Shown here one piece after another: positions 1 to 13,559 of a DNA stretch of 64,000 nucleotides (positions within the stretch are counted from its first letter, which is position 1; each line of letters opens with the position of its first letter). The stretch comes from Cephalopachus bancanus (Eukaryota; Chordata; Mammalia; Primates; Tarsiidae). The translations under genes were made by a program, and so were the position numbers. The DNA lies in contig JAPVLO010000008.1 of assembly GCA_027257055.1 (NCBI GenBank), positions 18,600,001-18,664,000 on the forward strand, read 5' to 3'. The notes beneath the pieces are model-generated. The model saw only the letters and a list, made by a program, of their open reading frames with translations, had not been told where the DNA came from and did no database searches.

Positions 1-81
1 ACCAATGAAAAGTGGTTGTCAGTGTGAATTTTAAAAAATGACCTAATCGTATTTTCTTTTCTATTTCTATTGCCTACAAGA

Positions 82-225
82 GAAACACTTTATTTTTGTT
101 ATTTTCATTTCAGGGATATACATGCATATTTGTTACATGGACATATTGTGTAGTAGTGAGGGTAGGGTCTCATGTGGCCTATTTCCCAGATAGTGAACAT
201 TTTGCATTCATATAGGAGAACAATA
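82..225 (-). repeat. L1 3'-UTR fragment (older L1 3' end)
   Basis: The plus strand reads TTTTTGTTATTTTCATTTCAG, then GGGATATACATGCATATTTG, then a stretch ending CCCAGATAGTGAACATT. This is the reverse complement of the 3'-UTR of primate L1PB/L1MA-type elements as I recall them. It abuts a second L1 3' end at about 226, so two L1 tails of the same orientation lie in tandem. Exact limits are uncertain. Confidence 0.55.
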
Positions 226-450
226 TTTTAAAATTAAATTTAATTAATTTATTTTAAAATTTTAAATAAGTGGGGTACAATGCAGAATTATGTACACAAG
301 TGGTCATGATACAGGTAAAGTTTGGGCTGCCCTTAGTTCTTCACTTCACCCGGTTTGAGATCAGGTACCCTTATTGATGATGTGCACCCCCCCAATCCAG
401 CTGCCAGTATCCTGCTACTGCCAATCCCTTTCTTATATTATGGTAAATGT

Positions 451-3400
451 TCAGGGTCTGCTTATGAATGAGAACATGTGGTACTCAGTTCTTTGTTTCT
501 GTGATAGATCACTGAGTGTTATAGACTCTAAATCCATCCAAGTTTCTGCAAAGTTCATATGTTTGTCCTTCTTTATGACTGCATAATATTCCATCGTATG
601 ATGTACCATATTTTTTTTCAGTCCAGTTTCAATGTGAAGCACTGTTGGTTTCATGTTTTTTGCTATTATGCATAGTGTTGCAATAAAGATGTGTGTGCAG
701 GCATCTTTTTTGTAGAGTGATTTGAGTTCCTCCAGGTATATTTCCAGTAGGAGAATTGCTGGATCATATGGAAGGTCAACTTCTAGTTCTTTAGAAATTG
801 CCACATTGTTTTCCATAGAGGTTGAACTAGTTTGCATTCTCACCAGAAGGGTAGAAGTGTTGCCTTTTCTCTGCATCCTTGCTGGCATCTGTTGTTTTTG
901 TTTTATTAATGATGGCCATTCTTACTGGGGTTAGGTGGTATCTCACTGTGGTTTTGATTTGCATTTCTCTGATGATGAGCAAGGCTGAGCACTTTTTCAT
1001 GTGTCTATTGAGAGTCCACATACTTCTTTTGAGAAGTGTCTATTCATGTCTTTTGCCCACTTTTTAATGGGGCTGTTTGTTTTTTTCCTTTCATCATGTT
1101 TGAGTTCCTTGTAGATCCTGGATGTTAAGCATTTGTTAGATATACAGTTGGCAAATATTTTTTCCCATTCAGTGGGTTGTCTCCACTCTCTTGATGGTTT
1201 CTTTTGCTTTGCAGAAGGTTTTCAGTTTAATGATGCCTCACTTATCTATCTTATCTTTATGGCATGGACATCTGGGGTTATGATTAGGAATTGGTTGCCT
1301 GCTCAGATGTGCAATTTCCATAAGGGTGTCTCCTGAATTTTAAAAGATTCTTATAGTTTAAGGTTTTATGTTTAGATCTTTAATCCATTTAGAGTTGATT
1401 TGTGTGTACAGTGATAGGTAGGGATCCTGTTTCAATCTTCTGCATGTGGTCAGCCAGTTTTCCCAGCACCATTTACTGAATAGGTTCTGGTTCTACTCTC
1501 CGCATTGACTGTTGGTAGAAGTTTTGTCAAAGATGAGTTGGTTGACAAATTGAGGTTTTGCTTCCAGAAGCTCTATCCTGTTCCATTGGTCTATATGCCT
1601 GTTCTTGTACCAATATCATACTGTTTTGGTTATTGTAGCCTTATAGTAAAATTTAAAGTTTGGAAGTGTGATACCTCCTACTTTGTTTCTTTTGCTAAGG
1701 TTTGTTTTGGCTATTTGTGGTCATTTATGTTTCCATATGAATTTCTGTACTATTGTTTACAGATCTGAGAAGAATGATATTGGTAATTTAATGGGCATTT
1801 CATTGAATCTGTAGATTGCCTTTGGTAGGATGGACAGCTTAACAATGTTGATTCTTCCTATCTGTGGGCATGAAATTTTTTCCATTTGTTTGTGTCTTCT
1901 TGGATTTCTTTGAACAGTGTTCATAGTTTTTCTTGTACAATTCTTTCACTTCTCTTGTTAGGAAGATGCCCAGGTATTTTATTATTTTGTGTGGCTCTTG
2001 TGATCGGAATTGTGCTTTTTATTGGTTCTCTGCCTGATTGTTGCTGGTGTATAAGAATGTGACTGTCTTTTGCATATGTATTTTGTACCCCGAGACTTTG
2101 CCAGAGTCCTATATCAGTGCAAGGAGGTTTATGACAAATTCTCTTAGATTTTTGAGGTATAGGATCATATCGTTAGCAAAGTGGGATAACTTAACTTTCT
2201 CTTTTCCTATTTTCATACCTCTGATTTCCTTCTCTTGTCTAGTTGCTCTAGCTGGTACTTCCAACACAATGTTGAACAGGAGGGGTGAGAGTGGGCAGCC
2301 TTGTCTTGTTCTGGTTTTCAGGGTAAATGCCTCCAGTTTCTGTCCATTTAGCAATATGCTGGCTGTGGGTTAATTGTAGATGGCACTTACTATTTTGGAG
2401 TATGTTTCCTCTATGCCTAGGTGGTCGAGGGCTTTTATCAGGAAGGGATGCTGGATTTTATCAAAAGCTTTTCCTGCATCTAATGATATAATCATGTGGT
2501 TCTTGTTTTTTACATCTGTTGATGTATTAAATGACATTTATGGTCCTGTGGATTTTGAACCAGCCCTGCATCCTGGTGATTAAGCTGACTTGGTCATGGT
2601 GAATGATTTTTGAAATGTGTTGTTGGATTCAATTTGCTAGAATCTTGTTGAAACTTTTTGCATCTATGTTCATCAGAGATACTGGCCTGTAGTTCTCTTT
2701 TTTTGTTGGATCTTTATGCAGTTTGGTTATCAGTATGATATTAGTTTCATAAAATAATTTGGGGAGAAGTCCATCTTTCTCAATTGCCTGGGATCCTTTC
2801 AATAGGATTGGTATCATCTCCACCTTGCATGTTTTGTAGAAATCCACTGGAAAGCCATCTGGCCCAGGATATTTTTGGTAGGTAGTTTTCTTATGACAGA
2901 GTCAATCTCCTGGGTCATTATTCATCTATTTAATGTCTCAATGTCTTCTTGCTTCAACCTCGGGAGGGTGTGATATCAGAAAGTCTTCCATTTCATTTAG
3001 GTTATCAAGTTTGTTTCTATATGTGTGCATAGTAGTCTCTGATAATCTTTTGTATTTCTTCAGGGTCAGTTTTGATTTGATCTTTTGTATTTCTGATTGT
3101 GTTTATTTGGGCTTTTTCTTGGTCATTCTGGCTAGGGGTCCATCTCTCTTATTTATTTTTTCAAAGAACCAGCGTTTTGTTTTGTTGATTTTTTTTCTAC
3201 ATTTTTGTCTTCTATGTCCTGTATTTTAGCTTTTACTTTGGTAATCTGGATTCTTCTGCTAAAGTTAGGGTTTTGGTGGTCTTATCTTTCCAACTCCCTT
3301 AGGTATTTGCTAGTCTGTTAACTTGTAATCCTTCCATTTTCTTGATGTGTGTTTGTAGAGATATAAATTTCCCTCTTAGAAATGTTTTCCTGGCATACCA

Positions 3401-4200
3401 GAGGTTTTGGTAAGATGTTTCTTCATTTTCATTTGTTTCCGGAACATTTTAATTTCTGTTTTGATTTCTGTGTTGACCCAGTAGTCATTCAGCATCCTGT
3501 TGTTTAGTGTCCATGTCTTTGTGGGTTTGGTAGGTATTTTGCTGGTGCTGATATTTATTTTTATTCTCTTGTGTTCTGAGGAGGTGCACAGCAGTATTTT
3601 GATCTTATGAAATTTGTTTATGCTTGATTTATGACTGAGGATGTGATTGATCTTGGAGTACATTCCATGTGGTGATGAGTAGATTATATATTCTGGGGTT
3701 GTTGGGTGGAATGTTCTGTAGGTATCTATTAAGTCCATTTGGCCAAGTGTCAGGTTCTCTTTGTTGATTTTTGGCCCCAATGCTCTATCTAGGGTTTTAG
3801 TGGGGTGTTTAAGTCCCCAGCTACAACAGTGTTAAATTCAATATTTTTTTTAGTTTACTTAGTTATTGCTTTATAAACACTGGTCTCCTGTGTTATGTGC
3901 ATATATGTTTAGGATGGATATTTCTTGTTGATAGATTGAACCTTTTATCATTGTGTAGTGTCCTTCCATATATTTTTCAATTTTTAATAGCTTAAAGGTT
4001 GTTTTGTCTGAAGTTAAGATTGTGACTCCTACCATCTTAGGTGATCCATTCACCTGAAAATTCATTTTCCATCCTCTAACTTTAAATTTGTATGCATTTC
4101 TTGTGATGTCATGAGTTTCCTGGATGCAGAAAGTTATTGGGTAATTTTTAAAATCCAATTTGCCATTCGTCTTTTCAGTGGTGCATTTAGTCCATTCACA
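451..4200 (-). pseudogene. L1 ORF2 remnant (endonuclease-reverse transcriptase)
   Basis: Reading downward on the minus strand, an endonuclease piece lies at about 3871-4190 (CIQETHDITR), more N-terminal-half pieces at 3376-3780, and reverse-transcriptase pieces at about 2109-2847. These include [16 protein letters not shown] and [11 protein letters not shown], where the family's FADD catalytic motif reads F-A-N-D here. The C-terminal region is at 451-890 with PYDPAILLLEIYLEELKSLY and DLSQKQRTEYHMFS. Pieces lie in different frames with stops between them. An intact ORF2 is about 1275 codons, so this copy is nearly complete in length but dead. The Asp-to-Asn change in the catalytic pair would itself abolish reverse transcription. 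Confidence 0.88.
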
Positions 4201-4429
4201 TTCAGGCTGGTTATTAAAATATGAGTGTTTATCCCTGCCATGAGGTTCTTATAAAGTTTTTTCTTTGTTTTCTTTTAATTTTTGGGTTGATATATGTGTT
4301 TGTTTTCAAGTTTGCAGTTGCAACATATTCTCTGTTGATTTGGTGATTCTCCCATTTTGGGGGGAAGTGCATGGTCATTCTTTTTTTTCTTTCTTCTGTG
4401 CTCAATACCTTTTTAAGCATCTCCTGTAG

Positions 4430-5095
4430 AGCTGGTCTGGAAGCTGCATAATCTCAGGGATAAGTTGCCTGGGAAGGATTTTGGTTCTCCATCACTGATG
4501 AAGCTGAGCTTTGCTGGGTATGAAGTTCAAGGTTGAAATTGTCTATCTTTAAGGACTTTGAATATTGGACTTCAGTCTCTTCTAGCTTGTAATGTTTCTG
4601 CTGATATGTCTGCTGCTATTCTGATTGGTTTTTCCCTGTTGGTAGTCTGACCTTTCTCTCTTGCTGTCTTTAGAATTTTTTCTTTAGTACCTACTTTGTG
4701 TAGGCAAATTACTATGTGTCTAGCAGTTGTGTTCTCATTTGACATCTTTTGGGGGTTCTCCGTATCTCTTGTGTTTAGATGGTCACATCTCTGGTGAGAT
4801 GAGGAAAGTTTTCTTTGATAGCCTCCTGGAATACTTGCTTCAAGGTGTTCTCCATTTCCTTTTCTTCTTCTGTGATACCAATCAGGCATAGGTTCGGCCT
4901 CTTGATATAATCACACATCTCTCGGAGGCTTTGTTCTTTCTTTCTGAGTTTTCTTTCTATGTTTTTTACAGATTGGGTTAATTCCATATTTGGTCTTTGA
5001 GTTCTGAGATTCTTTCTTCTGCTTGATTAATTCTGCTTTCTGTGCTTGTCATCTTATTATTTATTTCCTGGATTAAATTTTTTTAATGGCCAAAA
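4430..5095 (-). pseudogene. L1 ORF1 remnant (RNA-binding protein)
   Basis: Minus-strand pieces at 4572-4889 and 4775-4987 give recognisable L1 ORF1p. A coiled-coil end (ERKLRKKEQSLREMCDYIKR) is followed by the RRM-like start (PNLCLIGITEEEKEMENTLK) and the C-terminal domain (ARHIVICLHKVGTKEKILKT, then RIAADISAETLQARRD). The two pieces overlap in different frames, showing a frameshift in the 4775-4889 overlap. The long N-terminal coiled coil is short or missing, and GT-rich sequence replaces it further upstream. ORF1p normally coats L1 RNA as a trimer; this copy could not make a whole protein. Confidence 0.82.
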
Positions 5096-5243
5096 TCTCT
5101 TTTACAAGTTCTTTCAGTGTGCATCTGAGTCCAAGTTATAGTAACAACAGTGAGGAGAACAGAGAAGAGTAGAATGAAGTAAGACAAACAAAAATTTAAA
5201 AAACACAGAATAACAAAAGCAGAAACAAAAGCAAAAAACAATT

Positions 5244-5245
<2 letters not shown>

Positions 5246-5295
<50 letters not shown>
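5246..5295. repeat. (CA)n microsatellite, about 25 units
   Basis: A pure CA run inside the 5' region of the minus-strand L1, reading (GT)n on the L1 sense strand. A second, shorter run follows about 50 bp away. It produces spurious Cys-Val ORFs on the minus strand and is likely length-polymorphic. Confidence 0.97.
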
Positions 5296-5296
<1 letters not shown>

Positions 5297-5343
5297 AAAA
5301 CAAAGTGAGGGGGACAAAATGAAAAAGACACCAGGAAAACCGA

Positions 5344-5366
5344 ACACACACACACACACACACACC
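5344..5366. repeat. (CA)n microsatellite, short
   Basis: About 11 CA units, separated from the longer run at 5246-5295 by 48 bp of A-rich sequence. Both runs may derive from a GT-rich tract in this L1's 5' region. Confidence 0.92.
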
Positions 5367-5753
5367 CAACACAAAATGAAAGGAGAAGAAAAACAGAGAA
5401 GGGGAAAAAAATGAATTCAAACTGAACCTTCAAACATGCATTCACACACAAACTAAAAAAAGAGAAGAACAAACAAACAAAACAAACAAAAAACTGAAAG
5501 GGGAACTTTGCTGATTTAAAAAAAATGGTGCTCAGTTTCTGCACCCCAGCACTAGGGTCCAAACAGAACACCTGTAGCACTAGCCGCTTCGCCAAGAGAG
5601 CCCTGGCCACTTGCTCCCAAGTCCCCACTGAGTCATCCACTCACACAACCACTTACTCACAGACACATACACAAAACTTTCCATATACTCACTCACTCAC
5701 ACAGGGACTCACATAGTCCTACTGGCTCTACTGCCATCTTTCTCCCTTCTCCC

Positions 5754-6316
5754 AGTATTATACTCTTTTTCACATTTCTCTAGAAGGTGCTGAGACAGTA
5801 CCCCCATCAAAGTGAAGGCATCAATCATGAAGGAGAAGTGCCCCCAAAAGGGAGACTCAACAAGGATCTTACCCAAGAAAATTCCCAAATTAATTTTTCT
5901 AAGATAACCTAGAATGACAACTGTATACCAGGCATTAAGAGCAACTGTCCGGTTGGTGGAAAAGGCACACTGGAGACAGAGCTTTGTTTTTTGATTCTAC
6001 ATTCTTCACATATAATAAAATTGTTGGAGCATGTCTCAAAAAGAAAAAAAATCCAAAGAAAGAGAAAGACATGAGCTCTAGGAAAGAGAGCTCCTAACCC
6101 AAGAAAAAGGCAAAGGGAAACCCAAGGATGACAGCTTTACAACTGGCTTGAAAATCATCCTATCCAGAGAGAAAAAGAATAGAAATGATCAGAAAAGTAG
6201 AGGCCAAGAGTAAATTGAAATTATTAAATGTACTAGCTTACTTCAAGTAAAAATTTACCTTGTGAAAAAATATATTGAGAAGATATCGAAAGATGTAGTA
6301 AAAGTATGCACAAGTA
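5754..6316. other. Non-coding, no recognised element
   Basis: A-rich unique-looking sequence between the L1 5' end and an old Alu. I see no ORF of note, no splice-flanked exon and no repeat I can name. Confidence 0.5.
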
Positions 6317-8334
<2,018 letters not shown>

Positions 8335-8540
8335 AGAATATAAGCTTTGGGATCAGATGGATATGTGAATCCTAGCTCAGCCAACCCTGAATTCTAGATT
8401 CAATTATTTATCCTCTGAGCCTCAGCTCCCTCATCTGTAAAATGGGAGTAAAATTCTCTTGCTCCCATGGTGGTTTTGAAGAAAAATTAAGAATGTAAAG
8501 TGCTTTGTGTAGTGCCTGTCATAAGAATGCTTCATAAAAG
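8335..8540 (+). repeat. MIR SINE, plus strand
   Basis: The MIR core is visible: a CCTCTGAGCCTCAGCTCCCT stretch, then TCATCTGTAAAATGGGAGTA, and the 3' part with GTAAAGTGCTTTGTGTAGTG. This is an ancient mammalian tRNA-derived SINE, well preserved for its age. Confidence 0.88.
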
Positions 8541-11305
8541 TCTATTCCCATTTCTTATACCCACCCCCACCCTGTTAAACCTTCTGTAGATGTCACAGCA
8601 GCCCTTAACTGAGAGACAGCTACAGAGATGCATGCAAAGGGTCCTATAAAGAAGTAATGATCTAGTTAGGGATATAAGTTTTTTACATAGCTAATTATAC
8701 TACAAGGAAAAATGTATTAAGGCCTATGAAAAAGGCATGCATCAACATGTATGGGAGCACTGAAGAGGGAGTATTCCTGGGGAATAGGGTCCTTGGAGGA
8801 GAAAATAAAAGTAATAACTGAACTGAGATCTTGAAGAATGGATAATTTGACATATGGAAAAGGAGATAAGAAATAGAGTCCATGAAAATGGATCAACGTC
8901 ACTACGGAGATGCACAAGTGGAAAATACTGGGGGGCACTGAGCAACCCAATACACGGAGTCTGGGCTATGGGAAAGTGAGATTGTAAGAATGGGCTGAGG
9001 CCATGATGGAAAAAACTTTGAATTCAATCCTAAGGAGATTCAGGTTCATCATTTAGTTGATACGGAGAAATCAATTTTTAAAAATTGTGAATGAATACTA
9101 TACAGCATCTTTATAGGAGTAAAACCTCCCAAACAAGTGTAGGGTGTTATATTTATAGAACTTAGCATCAAGCAACTGCCCCTTTCATTTGATACAGGAT
9201 AATACCAGGCTTCACACTATTGGAACATACTCAGTCAATTAAGAAAAGTACTGATTGCCGGCTGCAAAATATCCCCATGGTGCCAAAATGTCTGTGGAGT
9301 GGGTGGGGAGGGGGAGAGAAGGTGTGATAATTAAAAGAATTGTTACTTGCGATGTCACAGGAGCCAATGTGTTAACTCTGCATGCTGGGAAGCTAGAATG
9401 CTCCCAGCTGCCATGGGGAGGGAGGATGTGGTTTGATCCCTGGCACCACTCGTTGGGACAAGATGAATCACAAATGTGTTAATAGTGAGGTTCCATGTCA
9501 TAATGTGCCAGATGGAGGTGGTTACATCTCTGATTGATTGCCTCCTGGCCAAGACAGGAGTTTTCCAGAAGGCGAACGTCTCCAAATTGGCATTCGAGCT
9601 CTAGGGATCAGCAGGTCTTTATCACGGTCAACATAGACCTGACATTCTCGACTTTATGAAGTGTGGCTACCCCCAAGACATGGGCAGCCAGAAACAGTAT
9701 CTGGATGAGGAAAGACGTGATGAGGGTGTGATATATGGAAGAAACAGGTCTGTGCTGGACAGAGCGTCTGTGGCTAAGCATGGTTATTAACAAAGCTATG
9801 GCTACCCTGGAAATACGGCAGTGGGGGTGGGGAGATCCAGTGGGCACCCTGCCTGTGAACGAAATAGATAACTAGAGGGAGGGAAAAAGAAAGGAAAAGA
9901 AGAGAAAGAGCCGGAGGAAAATGCTTCCCAGTCTCTGACACCCAATCCCCACAGCAGATGATTCTGGAAGCCAGGCTAAGGCCACTGGGCAGAAATGCAG
10001 AGCAGAGGACAGCGAGATGACTTTCTGTTTGTTCCCTTCCACCCACCCTGACTATGGCCACCCAGCCCTTTGTTGTTGCTGTTTTTTTCCCCCAATGCAA
10101 GCTTCCAACTATAAACAGCCAACTACAAGGGCAATAACTGTGGCATCCTACTGGGAACTAACGCAGCCTCTCGTGCAGGCACTGGGTCCTAATACAGGAC
10201 AGTGAATAAAGCTTCATTACAGAACAATGGAGTTAGCTGCCAGAGCCTACAGATTTGAATAAACAACAAATAAGCAACATCTGCTCCAGCATATGTGTAT
10301 GGTAAAAAAAAGTCACAAAATAAAAGAATTTGTAAATGCCAAAAGCAACACTAAACTGCCAGTGCTACTGTAGAGTGAATTTTTAATTGCACATGCAAAG
10401 AGGCAGGCTGTGGGTATTAGTCTCACATATGTCTTGTTGCTGCCAACCTGGGAGTATAGATGAATTTAATTAAATAAGGATTATCCCTTCTCCCCAGTAC
10501 AATTACTTATTTATAACAATGATAAAATTGCCTAATAAAAAAAATGTAATATTTTAAAAACAAGGCTAGAAAACACCCTGCTTTCTGTGTAAGGCATTCA
10601 GGGCTGTTTGAGTTTGAGTGTGTCTTTTAAAATTAAGACTATGCCTACTGCCAAGGAAGAAAAAAACAAAACAAAACAAAAAACAACCCTTATCATAAAG
10701 CCTGCTGCAGTTAAACAGCCAGAGACTACATTATGGAGAAATATAAAGAAGACACAGAGCCACAGAGCGGCATGGGAATTGACTTTCATGGTGTGTGTGG
10801 AAAATTAAGCAATTGGATTCAAATTGAGGCCAGGTGACTAAGCCAACAAGGGACAGGGCCACTGAGACTTGTTCTCCACCAGTGTCTTGGTCCTATCTGT
10901 CTTGTGAGCGGGCAATCAGGGTGATCAGTTTCCCTTTATTTTGACTATTCCTCTTTCATACGCATCGATTTTCTGAAAACAGATAGAAGAGATGGACACT
11001 CTTGACCCTTTTCTCAGTGACAGTGGAGTCCCTTTTTACCTTCACACTAGTAACCTGTAACATCAGGGGGCCAAGGGTAATAATCCAGGTATGAAACTGG
11101 AGACAGCCAAGTAGATTCATGTGTAGGAAGTTATTGCAGAAATCAAATCTTCTGAATCTCAGGATCTCAGTTTCTTTTCTCTTTGAGCAATTTTATTGTT
11201 TAGTAGCTTTTCTGCACTAGAATTCAAGGCAAGTGGTAAGAATGCATGAGTAGGGGTATTTTCTCAAGGTCAATTCAGAAGGTAACCAGAACCAAAAACA
11301 GTCAA
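8541..11305. other. Non-coding, mostly unique; one faint old repeat
   Basis: No coding exon is recognised. The part at about 8660-9050 (TTGGAGGAG, then AACTGAACTGAGATCTTGAA) resembles an ancient dispersed mammalian repeat I cannot name; similar sequence occurs at 58800-59100 and 52240-52400. 9250-9600 is more GC-rich and unclassified. A-rich low complexity lies at about 10661-10684. Confidence 0.45.
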
Positions 11306-11478
11306 GGGCTCTGAGTGCGTAGTTGTGAAGAGTTACACAATCTCTCTACCTCAGTTTCCTCACCTGTGCGACGGAGATGTTAATAATAGAATTCACCTCC
11401 AAGGAAGAATTCCATGAATTAATACATGTAAAGTGTACTGGAACTTCAGCTGGTACAGAGTAAACACTCATTCATTTA
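11306..11478 (+). repeat. MIR SINE, plus strand
   Basis: Contains CTACCTCAGTTTCCTCACCT, the MIR core signature, and the following 3' part ending GGTACAGAGTAAACACTCA. Confidence 0.85.
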
Positions 11479-11559
11479 ACGTTGCCAAGAATTTAAAAGG
11501 ATGCTTTAGTGAGGTACTCAAGTCTGTGTCTCTCTTTTCCTGGATGTTTAGCTGCTTTC

Positions 11560-11745
11560 TATTTATCTGTTGCTTTTTCTTCATGACAATTATCACAATT
11601 GTAATTCAGTAATCAACTGGTTTCTCCTGATACTTACACATTCTATGAGACTAGGCTCTGTTTTTCTTCCATTTGCACCCACCTAGAACAGGTTCTTGTA
11701 CATATAAGTGTTCATCAAATATTTGTTGAATGAATGGATTTAGTA
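11560..11745 (+). repeat. L2 LINE 3' end, plus strand
   Basis: The 3' terminus of L2 is recognisable: TGAGACTAGGCTCTGTTTTT, a diverged CTAGAACAGGTTC, and the end CATCAAATATTTGTTGAATG. Ancient and truncated. Confidence 0.8.
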
Positions 11746-11789
11746 TAAAAGGAATACTATATTTGAATTCCAAAGATTCTGTTTGAATT

Positions 11790-11900
11790 TTTTTTGGTCC
11801 TTAGCTTTGCCAGCTGTGTAAATTTAGGCAAGTAACTTAATCTGTTGATGTCTAATCTCTAAAAGGGAAACAATAGTGTAATGATTATGTTAAGCAACAA
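11790..11900 (+). repeat. MIR SINE fragment, plus strand
   Basis: TTTGCCAGCTGTGTAAATTT followed by AGGCAAGTAACTTAATCTG is the MIR box before the CTCAGTTTCC core; the remainder is degraded. Confidence 0.7.
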
Positions 11901-12230
11901 TATAGAAACTGCTCATGACACTGCAAACCTATGTACCAATGTAACTTGTTAATATATGAACAATGAAATACTCCCCAATACTCACTATAATGATCTAAAA
12001 TATAAATTTAAGCAACAGCCTCTATGTATACTCAGGTAAACCAACTTTCTGACAGCAGTTGCTGGAGAGTGTACAAAACTGAGGTGAATTAAACCTACAT
12101 TACTTAGGATTAAATGCAACATGCAAAAATAAAGCACTAATTCATAGATTTGAAAGGAATATGATTGGATACATTTCTAATTTATAAATATTGAAATTCA
12201 TGCTAATAAATCATTAAAAATATCATGTAG

Positions 12231-12530
12231 TTTTTTGTTTTTTTGTTTTTTTTTTGAGTTGGAGTCTTACTCCATCACCCAGGCTGGAGTGCAGTGGCTC
12301 ACTCACAGCCATCCCAGGGTCGCTGGGCTCCAGTGATCCTTCTGCCTTGGCCTTCCAAGTAGCCGGAACTACCAGCACATGCTACCACACCCAGCTAATT
12401 TTTTATTTATTGTAAGAGATGAGTTCTCACCAAGTTGCCCGGGCTGGTCTTGAACCCATGGGCTCAGACAATCCACTCACCTTGGCCTCCCAAAGTGCTG
12501 GGATTACAGGCTGAGTCACCGAGCCCGTCC
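12231..12530 (-). mobile_element. Alu, minus strand, younger cohort
   Basis: Begins with a T-rich tail (TTTTTTGTTTTTTTG), then GAGTTGGAGTCTTACTCCAT, and ends GGATTACAGGCTGAGTCACC. The absence of two bases in the GGCTCAGCC block and the GAGTTGGAGTC end mark it as the same lineage-specific cohort as the copies at 17428, 19118, 21800 and 30986. No clear target-site duplication. Confidence 0.93.
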
Positions 12531-13559
12531 AATATATTTTAAGAGCAACCCTTAGTATACTGCACATAATGCATTGTTGAGAGGTCAAGTTGCTATTAGA
12601 AAATTAGAATGGACATTCTTCTGGGTAAGACACAGAAGTCGAGACGGTGGCATGATCAGTGTAGGGAGGCAGCTTGTACATGTGGAGCTCCTTCATGAGT
12701 CTGGCACGATGCTAGGCCCAGGATTTCAAGGTAAGAAAGACAAAAGTCTTATCCTTAGTAGAACACAATTGATCATGAGAGAGAAATATAAGCAAATATA
12801 GTAGTTACATTTTCTCCGGATGAGAGGCACAGATGTTGTTTACCAAAGCAATAGTGAAAGTGAAGGGTAGAGAAAATAAAGGAAGAAGAGAAGTAAGGGG
12901 GCTAGGTAATTTGTTTGCTTATGAAAGGAGAATGGTCATTTTTGGCATTATAGTTACTATCTCAGAACTTCTGAAATAACACAGAAAGATGAGAGAGAGA
13001 AAGAGAGAATAGGCTAAATGTAGTGTTTAGTGGTAAGATGAGAAAAAAGATCAACAAGGAGACAGGAAATAAAAGGTACCTATTGAAAATTACATTTCCA
13101 AATCTGCTTTTGGAGCAAAAATCTTATTGGATTTACTCTTACTAAACCTATAAGTTTACTGTATTTGTAAACATTAATATTTAGAATCATCTTTGTTGAA
13201 TGATAATTTATTCTTTGTGGACAAATTAGAAGATACAGATAAGCAAAAGAAAGAAAAACCATATGTAATCCTATCATCTAAAGATTGCTATTGTTAACAG
13301 TGTGATCTATCTAATCTATCATCTTTTTTTGTGAGAGAGGTGAAAGTTAGAAACGTGAAAAAACTTAAATATGTACAACATAAAAAGTAAAATAAAGATA
13401 GAACAGTATGTGAAAACCATCACCATCTGATAGATGGTCACCAAGTTATTAGCTTTAGTTTCTCTCTTATGCAATTTCTTGTGTGTTGTAAAAATGATAC
13501 ATGTGGTTTTATATAAGAGAATTGGTGTTTTTCTGCAGAAACATACATTTTACTTTATG
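12531..13559. other. Non-coding, no recognised element
   Basis: AT-rich sequence without a supported exon or repeat. A short purine-rich GA stretch lies at about 12991-13008. Confidence 0.45.

Larger units (their letters stand above)
226..5753 (-). mobile_element. LINE-1, near full length, inactive, minus strand
   Basis: On the minus strand the order is 5' region (5753 to about 5090, beginning GGGAGAAGGGAGAAAGATGG, a YY1-site-like start common in L1), ORF1 remnant, spacer, ORF2 remnant and an AT-rich 3'-UTR/tail near 226-270. Total length about 5.5 kb is close to full length for L1, though the 5' region is short. The ORFs are broken by many stops and shifts, so it cannot retrotranspose on its own. 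A second copy of the same kind of 3' end lies at 52851-53471. I could not find convincing target-site duplications. Confidence 0.88.

Noticed and set aside
5242..5640. 132-codon minus-strand ORF
   Set aside because: It is a translation of the (CA)n repeats and A-rich L1 5' sequence, giving repetitive Cys-Val.
226..5753. Possible active L1 source element
   Set aside because: Both ORFs are broken, and the RT catalytic pair reads Asn-Asp, so it is not active.
10598..10808. Paired opposite ORFs of 63-66 codons
   Set aside because: Short, low-complexity (Lys/Thr- or Phe-rich) translations of A-rich sequence.
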